DNA of 64,000 nucleotides from Phycisphaerales bacterium (lineage in GTDB: Bacteria > Planctomycetota > Phycisphaerae > Phycisphaerales > UBA1924), in the NCBI GenBank assembly GCA_023382935.1, contig JAHDXL010000004.1, positions 394,375 to 458,374 on the forward strand, read 5' to 3'. Below the pieces are notes generated by a model. That model saw only the letters and a list, made by a program, of their open reading frames with translations, made no database searches and was not told where the DNA came from. Below are positions 10,467 through 18,940 of the stretch, piece by piece. Both the position numbers and the translations under genes were made by a program. Position 1 is the stretch's first letter, and each line of letters opens with the position of its first letter.

Positions 10467-10472
10467 AGTTTA
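10467..10472 (-). promoter_or_regulatory. Putative -10 box, leaderless uvrC
   Basis: TAAACT on the minus strand ends 6 nt before the uvrC GTG. No Shine-Dalgarno sequence is present. Confidence 0.4.
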
Positions 10473-10591
10473 CGCGTCGCGCGCCGAGCAACCGAGCAGC
10501 CGCGAAGCCAGGCTCGGCATTGCCCCATCCCATGCTCACGGGACCATGATGTCCGAGATTGCCCGGGCCTTGGGTGCATCGGCCCGGAGAG

Positions 10592-10597
10592 TAGAAT
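10592..10597 (+). promoter_or_regulatory. Putative -10 box of hppD
   Basis: TAGAAT lies about 70 nt before the hppD start. It would give a leader of roughly 65 nt that contains the GGGAG ribosome site. Confidence 0.3.
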
Positions 10598-10668
10598 GGA
10601 CCCGGGATCTGGGCTCCCGCGTGGCTGTTGTGCCCGCACCGAACCGCCCAAGAACGGGAGATTGTGAA

Positions 10669-11862
10669 ATGACGACGGCGACGACCACCTCGGCCCGGAC
10701 CGCGGTTGACCCGCTGGCGCTCAATGACGTCGACCATGTCCGGTTTTACGTCGGCAACGCCAAGCAGGCGGCCTTTTTCTACGCCTACACCTTCGGCTTC
10801 AACATCACGCAGTTCTGCGATCTGACCACCGGCAGCCGATCGGAGGCCAGTTACCTTCTTTCGCAGGGCAACATCCGCCTGCTGCTGACGACCGGGCTGA
10901 GCCCCGACCACCCGGCCCAGCAGGAGTGCCTGCACTATGGCGACGGGGTGAAGGACATCGCGTTCAACGTCGATGACGCCGAGGCGGCGTATCAGCGAGC
11001 CGTCCGCAACGGCGGACAATCGGCCTATGAGCCCGTCACGATGCACGATGACAGCGGCTCGGTGACGATGGCCGGCATTCGTGCGGCCGGTCGCGTGGTG
11101 CACAGTTTCGTCTCGCGGACGGGGGCGTATGAACTGCCGAAATTGAAGAGGGGCGGGCTGTTTGCGCCCCGCTTTGCGGCCATGGGCCCGCTGGGCGTGA
11201 ACGAGCACAACCGCAAGCACCCGTGCGGGCTGATGTATGTCGACCACGCCGTCACGAACGTCGAACTCGGGAAGATGAATCACTGGGTCGACTGGTACGA
11301 GAACGTGCTCGAGTTCAAGATGTTCAAGCACTTTGACGACAAGGACATCTCGACCGAGTATTCCGCCCTGATGTCCAAGGTGATGGCCAGCGGCAACCAC
11401 CTGATCAAGATGCCGATCAACGAACCGGCCCAGGGCAAGAAGAAGAGCCAGATCCAGGAGTACCTCGAGTGGCACGACATGATGCCGGGCATCCAGCACC
11501 TGGCGCTGCGGACCGACGATGCGCTGGGGTCGGTCGCCGAGTTGCGCCGGCGCGGCGTCGACTTCCTCAGTCTGCCCGACACGTACTACGACATTGTGTG
11601 GGATCGCGTGAACAAGACGCTGCGTGAGCACGGGCACGAGGCCGTGAAGGAAGACCACGACCGCATCCGCGAACTCGGGCTGCTGGTCGATGCGGACGAC
11701 GAGGGGTACCTGCTGCAGTTGTTCACCAAGCCGCTGCAGGACCGCCCGACGCTGTTCTTCGAGATCATCTCGCGGCACGGGAGCCAGAGTTTCGGGAAGG
11801 GAAACTTCAAGGCGCTGTTCGAGGCGCTGGAACTCGAACAGGAGCGGAGAGGGAACCTGTAG
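10669..11862 (+). CDS. hppD: 4-hydroxyphenylpyruvate dioxygenase
   Basis: A 397-residue non-haem iron dioxygenase that converts 4-hydroxyphenylpyruvate to homogentisate in tyrosine degradation and, in some bacteria, on the way to tocopherol/plastoquinone-like compounds. Two VOC half-domains are visible: N-terminal LNDVDHVRFYVGNAKQAAFF and C-terminal LMYVDHAVTNVELGKMNHWV. The iron ligands can be read as His in VDHAVTNV, His in GIQHLALRTDD and Glu in TLFFEIISRHG. ATG 10669 follows GGGAG at suitable spacing and gives MTTATTTSART. No other tyrosine-catabolism gene is adjacent. Confidence 0.95.
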   Translation: MTTATTTSARTAVDPLALNDVDHVRFYVGNAKQAAFFYAYTFGFNITQFCDLTTGSRSEASYLLSQGNIRLLLTTGLSPDHPAQQECLHYGDGVKDIAFNVDDAEAAYQRAVRNGGQSAYEPVTMHDDSGSVTMAGIRAAGRVVHSFVSRTGAYELPKLKRGGLFAPRFAAMGPLGVNEHNRKHPCGLMYVDHAVTNVELGKMNHWVDWYENVLEFKMFKHFDDKDISTEYSALMSKVMASGNHLIKMPINEPAQGKKKSQIQEYLEWHDMMPGIQHLALRTDDALGSVAELRRRGVDFLSLPDTYYDIVWDRVNKTLREHGHEAVKEDHDRIRELGLLVDADDEGYLLQLFTKPLQDRPTLFFEIISRHGSQSFGKGNFKALFEALELEQERRGNL

Positions 11863-11919
11863 ATCAAGGCGGCCGGCCCGTTCGGGCTTCCTTCGATACA
11901 GCCATGTTCAACGGCGTTC

Positions 11920-12630
11920 TTGATGAAGAGTTATGGTCCGGGGCAGGTAGACACCCCCCGAGAAGTGCAGAACATGGAAGCCGCGTCATACCTGAAACTG
12001 CTCTTGGAGGAACTCGGCCGCGAGTTTGCCCCGATACAACGCGTCAAGAAGTTCACCACGAATCCGGCGGTAATTGGCGCTCAAGCCGAGGCGGCAGTCC
12101 GGGCGTTTGTGCGCCGTCACATTTCGCCGCTCAAAGTAAGCACCGGAACCATCCTGTATGAAAAGAACTGCGGCACGAGCACGCCGCAGTTGGACACCAT
12201 GCTCTGGTGGCTCGGAACGGCCCCGCCGCTCTTTGAATCCGGTGAGTTTGCGATCATCCCGAGAGGGTCGTGCTTCGGTGTGCTCGAGATCAAGCGCAGC
12301 ATGTACCCGGGCAGTGGGGAGTAGATGGAAGAGGCGCTGAACGCGACGACAAACCTGGAGCCAGGTGTTGTGACACTGCCGCAACGCACAACGCCCTTTG
12401 CCCTGGGCGTGTTCTGCCTCAAGGAACACAAACCGGACAAGAAGGCCTGCGAACTCGTGAAGGAGGAGCGTGCGATCGTGCTCATCGAGAAACGCAAGAA
12501 CGGCGTGTACGCTCCCAACGCGAAAGCGATGGGCACGTTGATCAACTATCTATTGGAGACAAGACTCATCGCGATGCACCAGGACCAGGTGAGTCTCGTC
12601 AATATGAAACTGCTCAGCAGTGTTCCGTGA
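11920..12630 (+). pseudogene. DUF6602-like, PD-(D/E)XK-type protein split by an amber codon
   Basis: Two consecutive pieces lie in the same frame, separated only by TAG at 12322-12324 (GGG GAG TAG ATG GAA GAG). The first piece carries STGTILYEKNCGTSTPQLD and AIIPRGSCFGVLEIKRSMYP. Its D..E-x-K arrangement resembles the nuclease-fold core of DUF6602-type proteins. The second continues MEEALNATTNLEPG...PFALGVFCLKEHKPD and ends LLSSVP. Together they give about 236 residues, so a single nonsense change seems to split one gene. Translation could restart at the ATG right after the TAG. The family assignment is by motif only and tentative. Confidence 0.5.
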
Positions 12631-12651
12631 CTAGCGCGGTTGGTCCGCCAC

Positions 12652-13347
12652 ATGTCCCTCGACCTGATCATCCTCGATTGCGACGGCGTGCTCGTCGACT
12701 CCGAGCGCATCACCACGGTGCTGCTCGCGGAAATCGTCTCCGAACTCGGCTGGGCGGTCTCACGCGAGGACTCGATCGCGCTGTTCAAGGGCAAGGACAT
12801 GAAGATTATCCGGGCGATGGTCGAGGAGCGCCTGGGACGGTCGGTGGGCGATGGCTTCGTGCCCGGGTATCGGCGGCGGATGGCCGAACGGTTTGCGACA
12901 CGGGGCGTGCCGGCCATCGCTGGGGCGGGCGACCTGCTCGACTGGCTCGATGCCCGCGGGATCGCGCACGCGGTGGCGAGCAACGGGCCGCACGAGAAGA
13001 TGAAGCAGACGCTTGGGCGTTTGCGCTGCAATGGCGACATGCACGACTGGTACGCCCGCTTTGAAGGCCGCTGCCACAGCGCCTACGACATCAACTGCTG
13101 GAAACCCGACCCCGGGCTGTTCCTGCACGCGGCCGAGGCGATGCAGGCCCGACCCGAACGCTGTGTGGTGATCGAGGATTCGTGCTCGGGCGTGGCGGCC
13201 GCAGCCGCCGCGGGCATGCGGTCGATCGGGTATGCCGACCTGACGTCGGCGGCGGAGTTGCGGGCGGCCGGCGCGACGGTGGTCGCAGACTCGATGCACG
13301 AGGTGCAACGGGTGTTGGAAGTGTGGAGCGACGAGCGTGGCGGATAG
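12652..13347 (+). CDS. HAD-superfamily phosphatase (phosphoglycolate phosphatase/beta-phosphoglucomutase-like)
   Basis: A 231-residue HAD hydrolase. Motif I is LIILDCDGVLVDSE at 4-17, motif II is the Ser/Asn of VASNGPHEKM, motif III is the Lys of NCWKPDPGLF and motif IV is VVIEDSCSGVAAA. A helical cap lies between motifs I and II. It probably removes phosphate from, or isomerises, a small phosphorylated metabolite; the substrate cannot be read from the sequence. ATG 12652 gives MSLDLIILDCDG; no clear Shine-Dalgarno sequence precedes it. Confidence 0.85.
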   Translation: MSLDLIILDCDGVLVDSERITTVLLAEIVSELGWAVSREDSIALFKGKDMKIIRAMVEERLGRSVGDGFVPGYRRRMAERFATRGVPAIAGAGDLLDWLDARGIAHAVASNGPHEKMKQTLGRLRCNGDMHDWYARFEGRCHSAYDINCWKPDPGLFLHAAEAMQARPERCVVIEDSCSGVAAAAAAGMRSIGYADLTSAAELRAAGATVVADSMHEVQRVLEVWSDERGG

Positions 13348-13390
13348 CCTAAGTGACAAGAGCCGACGTGCGGCGGTGACGTGGGCCGTT

Positions 13391-13777
13391 TCAAACTCGC
13401 CGCATGTGTGACTCTGCCCGGCGGAGTTCCTCCTCAAGCAAGCGCAGATTGCGCAGGTTGGCCTTGTAGGCCACGTCAAAGACGTCGCCGACGAGCGGCA
13501 CCAGCCCGATGAGCCAGTCGAGCGCGATGGTGCCGAGCATGAGCGCGATGACGCGCTTGCGGACGCGGCGTGAAACGGCCTCGGCCACGATGATGAGCGA
13601 GAGCACCATCGCGATGGTGTCGCCGATGCCGGGAATCAGCCCGAGCAGTCCGTCGATCCCGAAACGGATGTTGGTTCCGGGAATCACGAATTGGCTGTCC
13701 AGAAGCGTCGCGAGTCGGGCGGCGTGGCTGCTCGGCTGTGCTGGGATACGTCTTTGTGCGTATGCCGCGGTGGCCAT
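13391..13777 (-). CDS. DUF4112 membrane protein
   Basis: A 128-residue protein with the DUF4112 pattern: LATLLDSQFVIPGTNIRFGI, DGLLGLIPGIGDTIAMVLSL and LDWLIGLVPLVGDVFDVAYK, then a basic amphipathic tail (NLRNLRLLEEELRR). Two to three hydrophobic stretches suggest an inner-membrane protein. Function is unknown. It converges with the HAD gene. Confidence 0.82.
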   Translation of the reverse strand: MATAAYAQRRIPAQPSSHAARLATLLDSQFVIPGTNIRFGIDGLLGLIPGIGDTIAMVLSLIIVAEAVSRRVRKRVIALMLGTIALDWLIGLVPLVGDVFDVAYKANLRNLRLLEEELRRAESHMRRV

Positions 13778-13782
13778 GCCGG

Positions 13783-13788
13783 GTTATA
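13783..13788 (-). promoter_or_regulatory. Putative -10 box, leaderless DUF4112 gene
   Basis: TATAAC on the minus strand lies 5 nt upstream of the DUF4112 ATG, with no ribosome site between. Confidence 0.45.
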
Positions 13789-13892
13789 CGGATTTGTGGC
13801 GGGCTGGTTGTGAGGCCGGGGTCAATCGAGGGCTATCGGCGCCCTCACTTGGGGCAGCACCGCCGGAACCGGCGGGCGTATGGTTTCCCGGC

Positions 13893-14382
13893 GTGGCCGT
13901 TGCGATCAAACGCATCTATGAGGATCGCTCGCCCGACGACGGGTACCGGGTAGTGGTCGACGCGCTTTGGCCGCGCGGGATATCGAAGGAACGGGCCCAA
14001 CTCGACGTGTGGCAGAAGGAGGTCGCGCCCTCGCGGGGCCTGAAGGCATGGATTCACGCGGACCGATCGCTGGGACGATTTTCGGCGGCGCTCCCTCGCA
14101 GACCTCGACGCAAAGCGGGCGCTGCTTGAACTGCTCGCAAAAAAGGCCCGCCGTGGGCGCGTCACATTGCTCTACGCCTATCGCGATGCCGAGCAGAATC
14201 TCGCGATGATCGTGCGGGAGTTCATTGAATCGATAATGACCGGGGGAGCACCGGGCCGCCGAAGCCCTCGCTTCTGCTCGAGCCTTCTTCCCAACTTACG
14301 ACTTTCCGGCTTCATGGCCTCACACCTACGATTGCCTCATGCACGATCCCATCTCCGAATCCGTATTGGCGTTGCTCCGTGA
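13893..14382 (+). pseudogene. Frameshifted DUF488-family gene
   Basis: From GTG 13893 the frame reads VAVAIKRIYEDRSPDDGYRV, VVDALWPRGISKERAQLDVW and HADRSLGRF, a clear DUF488 N-terminal half, and then runs out of the family. The family resumes in another frame from about 14083 (WDDFRRRSLADLDAKRALLE, RRGRVTLLYAYRDAEQNLAM, IVREFIE). One extra base, or two missing, near 14080 explains it. Past the domain (about 14236) the second frame reaches a stop at 14382, overlapping the start of glyA. Function of DUF488 is not established. Sequence error is an alternative to true inactivation. Confidence 0.65.
14327..14332 (+). promoter_or_regulatory. Putative -10 box, leaderless glyA
   Basis: TACGAT ends 6 nt before the glyA ATG at 14339; no Shine-Dalgarno sequence lies in the gap. 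Confidence 0.4.
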
Positions 14383-15655
14383 GCAGGACCCCGAGGCCGC
14401 CGAGATCATCGCCGCCGAGGCCGAGCGGCAGGAGACGACCATTGAACTGATCGCCAGCGAGAACCACGTTTCGCCGGCCGTCATGCACGCGATGGGCACC
14501 TGTCTGACCAACAAGTACGCCGAGGGCTATCCGGGGCGCCGGTACTACGGCGGATGCGTGCATCATGATGCCATCGAGCAGTTGGCGCGCGACCGGGCCA
14601 AGCAGGTGTTCGGGTGCAACTTCGCCAACGTGCAGCCGCACTCGGGCGCGCAGGCGAACATGGGTGCGTTCATGGCCCTGATGCAGCCGGGCGACACTTT
14701 CGCCAGCCTCATCCTCAAGGACGGCGGTCACCTCTCACACGGGATGAAAATCAACTTCTCGGGTACCTTCTTCAAGCCGGTGCACTATCCGCTGCACTAC
14801 GACAAGAGCCACCCCGAGTACGAGCGCATCGACTACGACGCGGTGCGGCAGGTCTGCCTCGAGCACAAGCCCAAGGTACTCATGTGTGGGTACTCGGCTT
14901 ATCCTCGCGTCATCGACTTCGCCAAGTTCCGCGCCATCGCCGACGAAGTCGGGGCGTATCTCGTGGCCGACATCGCGCACATCGCCGGGCTGGTCGCGGC
15001 CGGGCTGCACCCCAGCCCGTTCCCCCACGCGCACGTGGTGACGACGACGACGCACAAGACGCTGCGCGGGCCGCGCGGCGGGCTCATCCTCACCAACGAC
15101 GAGGAACTCAACAGGCAGATCAACAAGGCGTTGTTCCCCGGCGTGCAGGGCGGGCCGCTCATGCACATCATCGGCGCCAAGGCCGTCGCTCTGGGCGAAG
15201 CGCTGCGCCCCGAGTTCAAGGCCTATCAGCAGCAGGTGCTCATGAACGCCAGGGCCTTGGCACAGTCGATGATTGAGCACGGGTATCGCATCACCAGCGG
15301 CGGCACCGACAACCACCTCATGCTCGTCGATCTGACCGCCCGCCACGGCGAACTGACCGGCAAGAACGCCGAAGCATGGCTCGAAGGGGCGGGCATCATC
15401 ACCAACAAGAACGGCATCCCTGATGATCCGCGCCCGCCGATGGTGACCAGCGGGCTGCGCCTCGGCGCGCCGGCCGCCACCACGCGCGGGCTGCGCGAGG
15501 CGGACATGAAGACCGTCGCCGGCTGGATCGACCGGGTACTCAGCGCCGGACTCGAGGGCGAAACGGCCCTGGCCGAGGCCACGCGCGAGGTGCGACAGAA
15601 TGTCCGCGATCTGTGCGCTAGGTTCCCGCTTGGGGCGCCACTGGCCAGAGCCTGA
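14339..15655 (+). CDS. glyA: Serine hydroxymethyltransferase
   Basis: A 438-residue PLP enzyme that interconverts serine and glycine while charging tetrahydrofolate with a one-carbon unit. Conserved blocks: [58 protein letters not shown], and the PLP lysine in [16 protein letters not shown]. The C-terminal [16 protein letters not shown] is also standard. Length is normal. It appears monocistronic and converges with the oxidoreductase operon. Confidence 0.97.
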   Translation: MHDPISESVLALLREQDPEAAEIIAAEAERQETTIELIASENHVSPAVMHAMGTCLTNKYAEGYPGRRYYGGCVHHDAIEQLARDRAKQVFGCNFANVQPHSGAQANMGAFMALMQPGDTFASLILKDGGHLSHGMKINFSGTFFKPVHYPLHYDKSHPEYERIDYDAVRQVCLEHKPKVLMCGYSAYPRVIDFAKFRAIADEVGAYLVADIAHIAGLVAAGLHPSPFPHAHVVTTTTHKTLRGPRGGLILTNDEELNRQINKALFPGVQGGPLMHIIGAKAVALGEALRPEFKAYQQQVLMNARALAQSMIEHGYRITSGGTDNHLMLVDLTARHGELTGKNAEAWLEGAGIITNKNGIPDDPRPPMVTSGLRLGAPAATTRGLREADMKTVAGWIDRVLSAGLEGETALAEATREVRQNVRDLCARFPLGAPLARA

Positions 15656-15737
15656 TCGCCCCGATCACCGCAGCAATGTGCCTGGAATGTTCGACTTGGA
15701 ATCTTGCTGCGGCTCGTCACCACAGCGCCGGGCCAGA

Positions 15738-15757
15738 CCTCCTGCTTGCGCGGGAGG
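15738..15757. terminator. Hairpin between convergent genes
   Basis: CCTCCTGC (15738-15745) pairs with GCGGGAGG (15750-15757) around TTGC, with one G-T pair. It lies in the 177-nt gap between convergent glyA and the 2-oxoacid oxidoreductase genes. There is no T-run. Confidence 0.4.
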
Positions 15758-15832
15758 CTCTGATCGGGATTCTGATTCCTCGCCTCCGCCCCGGAGGGCC
15801 CAACGACCTCTCCGTGACTTCGTGCTGGAGAA

Positions 15833-17260
15833 TCACAGCCCCGCCATCGCTTCTTCGCAGGCCTTGCGCCCGCGCTCGAAGGCCTCGATGTTCAGGTCCA
15901 GCACGCTCGCGTTGTCTTTCAGTGCCGAACGCAGCGGGATGAGAAAACTCTCGGGCGGAAACATCCTGGTGGCCGCCTGCAGTGCCCCCATTGCCACCAC
16001 GTTCTTGACCATCCGCTTGCCCATGTCCATCGCGATCTCGCTGCACGGCACCGGGATCACTGTGAGGTTGTCGGGCAGCGCCGGCGGCTCGGGAATCACC
16101 GAGCGGTCGTAGATCACCGTTCCGCCCGGACGCACCGTCGGACCGAACTTCTCGAGGCTCGGCGGGTTGAAGGCCACCAGCACGTGTGGCCGTGGGCAGG
16201 CCGGCGAAAGCACCTCGCCCGAAGCAATCCGTACGTCGGCGTACGACGTTCCCCCACGTGACTCGGGCCCGTAACTGGGAATGTGCGTCGAGTCCCAGCC
16301 CTCGTTGATGGCGGCCTTGGTGGTCAGCATCGCGATGGTCTGCGCCCCGTCCCCACCGGCGCCGGCGAACTTGATCGAGATGTCCGTCGGATCGATGTGT
16401 GTCGGAAAGCCCGAGCCGTAGCGCGGCGGCTTCTGGTTGGTGCCGCCAATGACCTTGAGCACGTTCTCCGGCTCGAATGACGCCGGCCCGAGTTTGAACC
16501 ACGGCTCGACTTCCTCGTCCTTCTTCACCCCCAGCGGGAAGATCGGGAGCATGTGGTCCTTCACCCACTCCTCGGCCTCGTGCGGTGAGAGTTTGAGGTG
16601 CGTGGGGCACTCGGACAGAATCTCGACGAACGACAGCCCGCGATTCTCCGCCTGCAACCGGAAGGCCTTGGTGATCGCCTTCTTGGCGCGCATGCGCTGC
16701 TTCGGGTCAAACAGCGCGCAGCGTTCGACGTAGATCGGCCCGGAGATCTGGGCGACAATCTCGGCCATGCGTAGCGGCTCGCCCGCGATGCGCGAACGCC
16801 CCGTCGGCGTGGTCGCGGTCTTCTGCCCCATCAGCGTCGTGGGGGCCATCTGCCCGCCGGTCATGCCGTAGATCGCGTTGTTTACGAAGATGAAGGTCAT
16901 CGGCAGCCCGAGTTGGCAGGCCTGGATGATCTCGGCAAGCCCGATTGAGGCCAGGTCGCCATCGCCTTGATAGGCAAAAACGATAGCCTCGGGATTGGCG
17001 ACCTTGTGTCCGATCGCCACCGCCGGGGCGCGCCCGTGCGCCGCCTGCGTGTTGCCCACATCGAGGTAGTAGTACATGAACACGGCACAACCGACCGGAG
17101 ACACAGCCACCGTGCGGTCCTGGATTCCCAGTTCCTCGATCGCCTCGGCGATGTACTTGTGGATCAGCCCGTGTCCGCAGCCCGGGCAGTAGTGCGTCGA
17201 GATGCCCTTGAGCCCTTCGCCGTGCGCGTGCCGCTCAAACTTGTTGTAGAAGACGCTCAC
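15833..17260 (-). CDS. 2-oxoacid:ferredoxin oxidoreductase, fused beta and gamma subunits
   Basis: A 475-residue fusion. The N-terminal half (about 1-270) is the thiamine-diphosphate beta subunit: THYCPGCGHGLIHKYIAEAI, the TPP/Mg segment AYQGDGDLASIGLAEIIQAC with VNNAIYGMTGGQMAPT. The C-terminal part (about 295-475) is the gamma subunit (IKFAGAGGDGAQTIAMLTTK, YGPESRGGTSYADVRIA). With the upstream delta-alpha protein it would oxidatively decarboxylate a 2-oxoacid to an acyl-CoA and reduce ferredoxin. The Vor/Kor-like architecture leaves 2-oxoisovalerate versus 2-oxoglutarate open. The GTG start overlaps the upstream stop by 4 nt, so the pair is translationally coupled. Confidence 0.9.
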   Translation of the reverse strand: MSVFYNKFERHAHGEGLKGISTHYCPGCGHGLIHKYIAEAIEELGIQDRTVAVSPVGCAVFMYYYLDVGNTQAAHGRAPAVAIGHKVANPEAIVFAYQGDGDLASIGLAEIIQACQLGLPMTFIFVNNAIYGMTGGQMAPTTLMGQKTATTPTGRSRIAGEPLRMAEIVAQISGPIYVERCALFDPKQRMRAKKAITKAFRLQAENRGLSFVEILSECPTHLKLSPHEAEEWVKDHMLPIFPLGVKKDEEVEPWFKLGPASFEPENVLKVIGGTNQKPPRYGSGFPTHIDPTDISIKFAGAGGDGAQTIAMLTTKAAINEGWDSTHIPSYGPESRGGTSYADVRIASGEVLSPACPRPHVLVAFNPPSLEKFGPTVRPGGTVIYDRSVIPEPPALPDNLTVIPVPCSEIAMDMGKRMVKNVVAMGALQAATRMFPPESFLIPLRSALKDNASVLDLNIEAFERGRKACEEAMAGL

Positions 17261-18669
17261 GCGACACCCCCCTTCGCCGGGCGGGCCAGCGCCCGCACCG
17301 CTTCGACAATCTCGTGCTGTTGTGGCAGCACGCCACCGCCGTGTCGCACCCGCGTGATCGGCGGGAGTTGCGTCACGCCCGCGTGGCTGAGCGAGAGACG
17401 CACTTCATCTTCCAGTTGACCCGGTCCGGCCTCGACCATGATGACCCCGCGCACCCTACCCAGCAGCGGGCGCAGCGCGTCAACCGGGAAGGGGAACAGC
17501 GAGATCGGGCGGAACAGCCCGACCCTGATGCCTTGCTCGCGCAGTTCGGAGATGGCGCCTTTGGCCATGCGTGCCGGCGTGTTGCACGCGATGATGAGCC
17601 ATTCGGCGTCGTCGCACAGGAAGGCGTCGGAACGCTGCTCCTCGCGGAACATCTGCGCGTACTTGGCGTTGAGGTGCTGGTTGTGCTTCTCAAGGTCCGG
17701 CTCGATGAGCAGGATCGACGTGTGCAGGTTGCGCCGGTGCATCCGATCGCCGAACACCGCCCACTCGGGCAGCCCGGGCCGGATCATGAAGTCGGGCAGC
17801 GTGACGCGCCCGGTCATCTGGCCCAGGTACCCGTCACTGGCGAGGATCACAGGGCTGCGGTACTTGAAGGCCATGTCGAAGGCGACCATGGTCAAATCGA
17901 GCATCTCCTGCGGCGTCGCCGGCGCCAGCACCGGCGCGTGCGAGTTGCCGTGCCCGAGTCCGCGGCAGCACAACTTGATATCGGCCTGCTCAGGCCCGAT
18001 GTTGCCCAGCCCGGGGCCGCCGCGCATCACGTTGAAGAACACGCCGGGCAGTTCGGCGCCGATCATGTACGAGATGCCTTCGAGCATCAGGCTGAAGCCG
18101 GGGCTTGATGTGAACGTCATGCAGCGCTGTCCAGCGCCGCCGCACCCGTACATCATGTTCACCGTGGCCACTTCGCTGACCGCCTGCACGAAAACGCCAT
18201 CAAGTTTGGGTAGCAGTTTGGCCAGCAGTTCGGCGCCCTCGGTCGAAGGTGTGATGGGGTATCCGAAGAAGTGCCGACACCCGGCTAAGAGCGCGCCCAC
18301 CGCCGAGGCATGATTGCCCTTGAGAATCATCGGCTCGACCCGCGGCAGCGCGACGCGCTGGTCCGGAAGAGCCACCGGCTCGGGTGCGTCGCTGGTGCGA
18401 TGGCCGAACAGGTGGGCTGGGTCCACCAGTTCAAAGTCGATCTCACCCGGCTCGGCCATCAGCCCGTGCGGCTCCGGACAGGCGGCGATGCACAGCCCGC
18501 ACCCGTTGCACTGGTCATAGTTGATGACAATGGGCGTCTGCCCGGTCAGCGGGTTGATCTCGGTGCCCAACTCGATGCAGTGCTTCGGGCAGGCGCTGAT
18601 GCACCGCCCGCAGGCCTTGCAGGTTTGCGGCAGGAGGAAGGGCTTGGGGCGTGACTTTTCGCTGATCAT
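17257..18669 (-). CDS. 2-oxoacid:ferredoxin oxidoreductase, fused delta (2x[4Fe-4S]) and alpha subunits
   Basis: A 470-residue protein. Two 4Fe-4S motifs lie at about 16-70 (CKACGRCISACPKHC and CNGCGLCIAACPEPHG), and the alpha subunit fills the rest (GNHASAVGALLAGCRHFFGY, PITPSTEGAELLAKLLPK, TFTSSPGFSLMLEGISYMIG, RGGPGLGNIGPEQADI). The delta domain supplies the electron path to ferredoxin and the alpha domain forms the active site with the beta subunit. ATG 18669 gives MISEKSRPKPFLLPQTCKAC; a longer upstream frame is rich in unlikely sequence. It is first in a two-gene operon. Substrate choice is uncertain, as for the partner. Confidence 0.9.
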   Translation of the reverse strand: MISEKSRPKPFLLPQTCKACGRCISACPKHCIELGTEINPLTGQTPIVINYDQCNGCGLCIAACPEPHGLMAEPGEIDFELVDPAHLFGHRTSDAPEPVALPDQRVALPRVEPMILKGNHASAVGALLAGCRHFFGYPITPSTEGAELLAKLLPKLDGVFVQAVSEVATVNMMYGCGGAGQRCMTFTSSPGFSLMLEGISYMIGAELPGVFFNVMRGGPGLGNIGPEQADIKLCCRGLGHGNSHAPVLAPATPQEMLDLTMVAFDMAFKYRSPVILASDGYLGQMTGRVTLPDFMIRPGLPEWAVFGDRMHRRNLHTSILLIEPDLEKHNQHLNAKYAQMFREEQRSDAFLCDDAEWLIIACNTPARMAKGAISELREQGIRVGLFRPISLFPFPVDALRPLLGRVRGVIMVEAGPGQLEDEVRLSLSHAGVTQLPPITRVRHGGGVLPQQHEIVEAVRALARPAKGGVA

Positions 18670-18823
18670 GGTCGCCTGCCTTTGCCGGGCCGAAGGTGTC
18701 CGGGCAAAGCGGCAAGTCGGGCTGGTGGCCCAGATGCTGCGCGGTCCCGCGACGCAGCAGTTCCCGGTTGCCGCCCGTCGTCCGCCCGGCCTCCTTCCGA
18801 CCCAAGAGAGAAGAGCCTCAGAG

Positions 18824-18839
18824 ATCCTGAATACAGGAT
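18824..18839. promoter_or_regulatory. Palindrome upstream of the oxidoreductase operon
   Basis: ATCCTG-AATA-CAGGAT is a perfect six-base inverted repeat about 155 nt before the operon start. On the minus strand an AT-rich TATATC element lies just upstream of it (18842-18847). It could be an operator near the promoter. The regulator is unknown. Confidence 0.35.
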
Positions 18840-18940
18840 GATGATATACGCTATTCGACTGCCGGTCCCCGTTTCCGCCTTCCCACCCGCCAGAAAACCC
18901 GCTCAGCGGACCCGGAATCAACCCATGACCGATAACATCA

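Noticed and set aside
10444..11778. A 444-codon minus-strand frame over hppD
   Set aside because: Same antisense effect; the plus-strand gene has both VOC domains and iron ligands.
18670..18940. Small gene in the gap upstream of the oxidoreductase operon
   Set aside because: Frames here are Arg/Pro-rich, lack ribosome sites and overlap the ChaN-like gene antisense.
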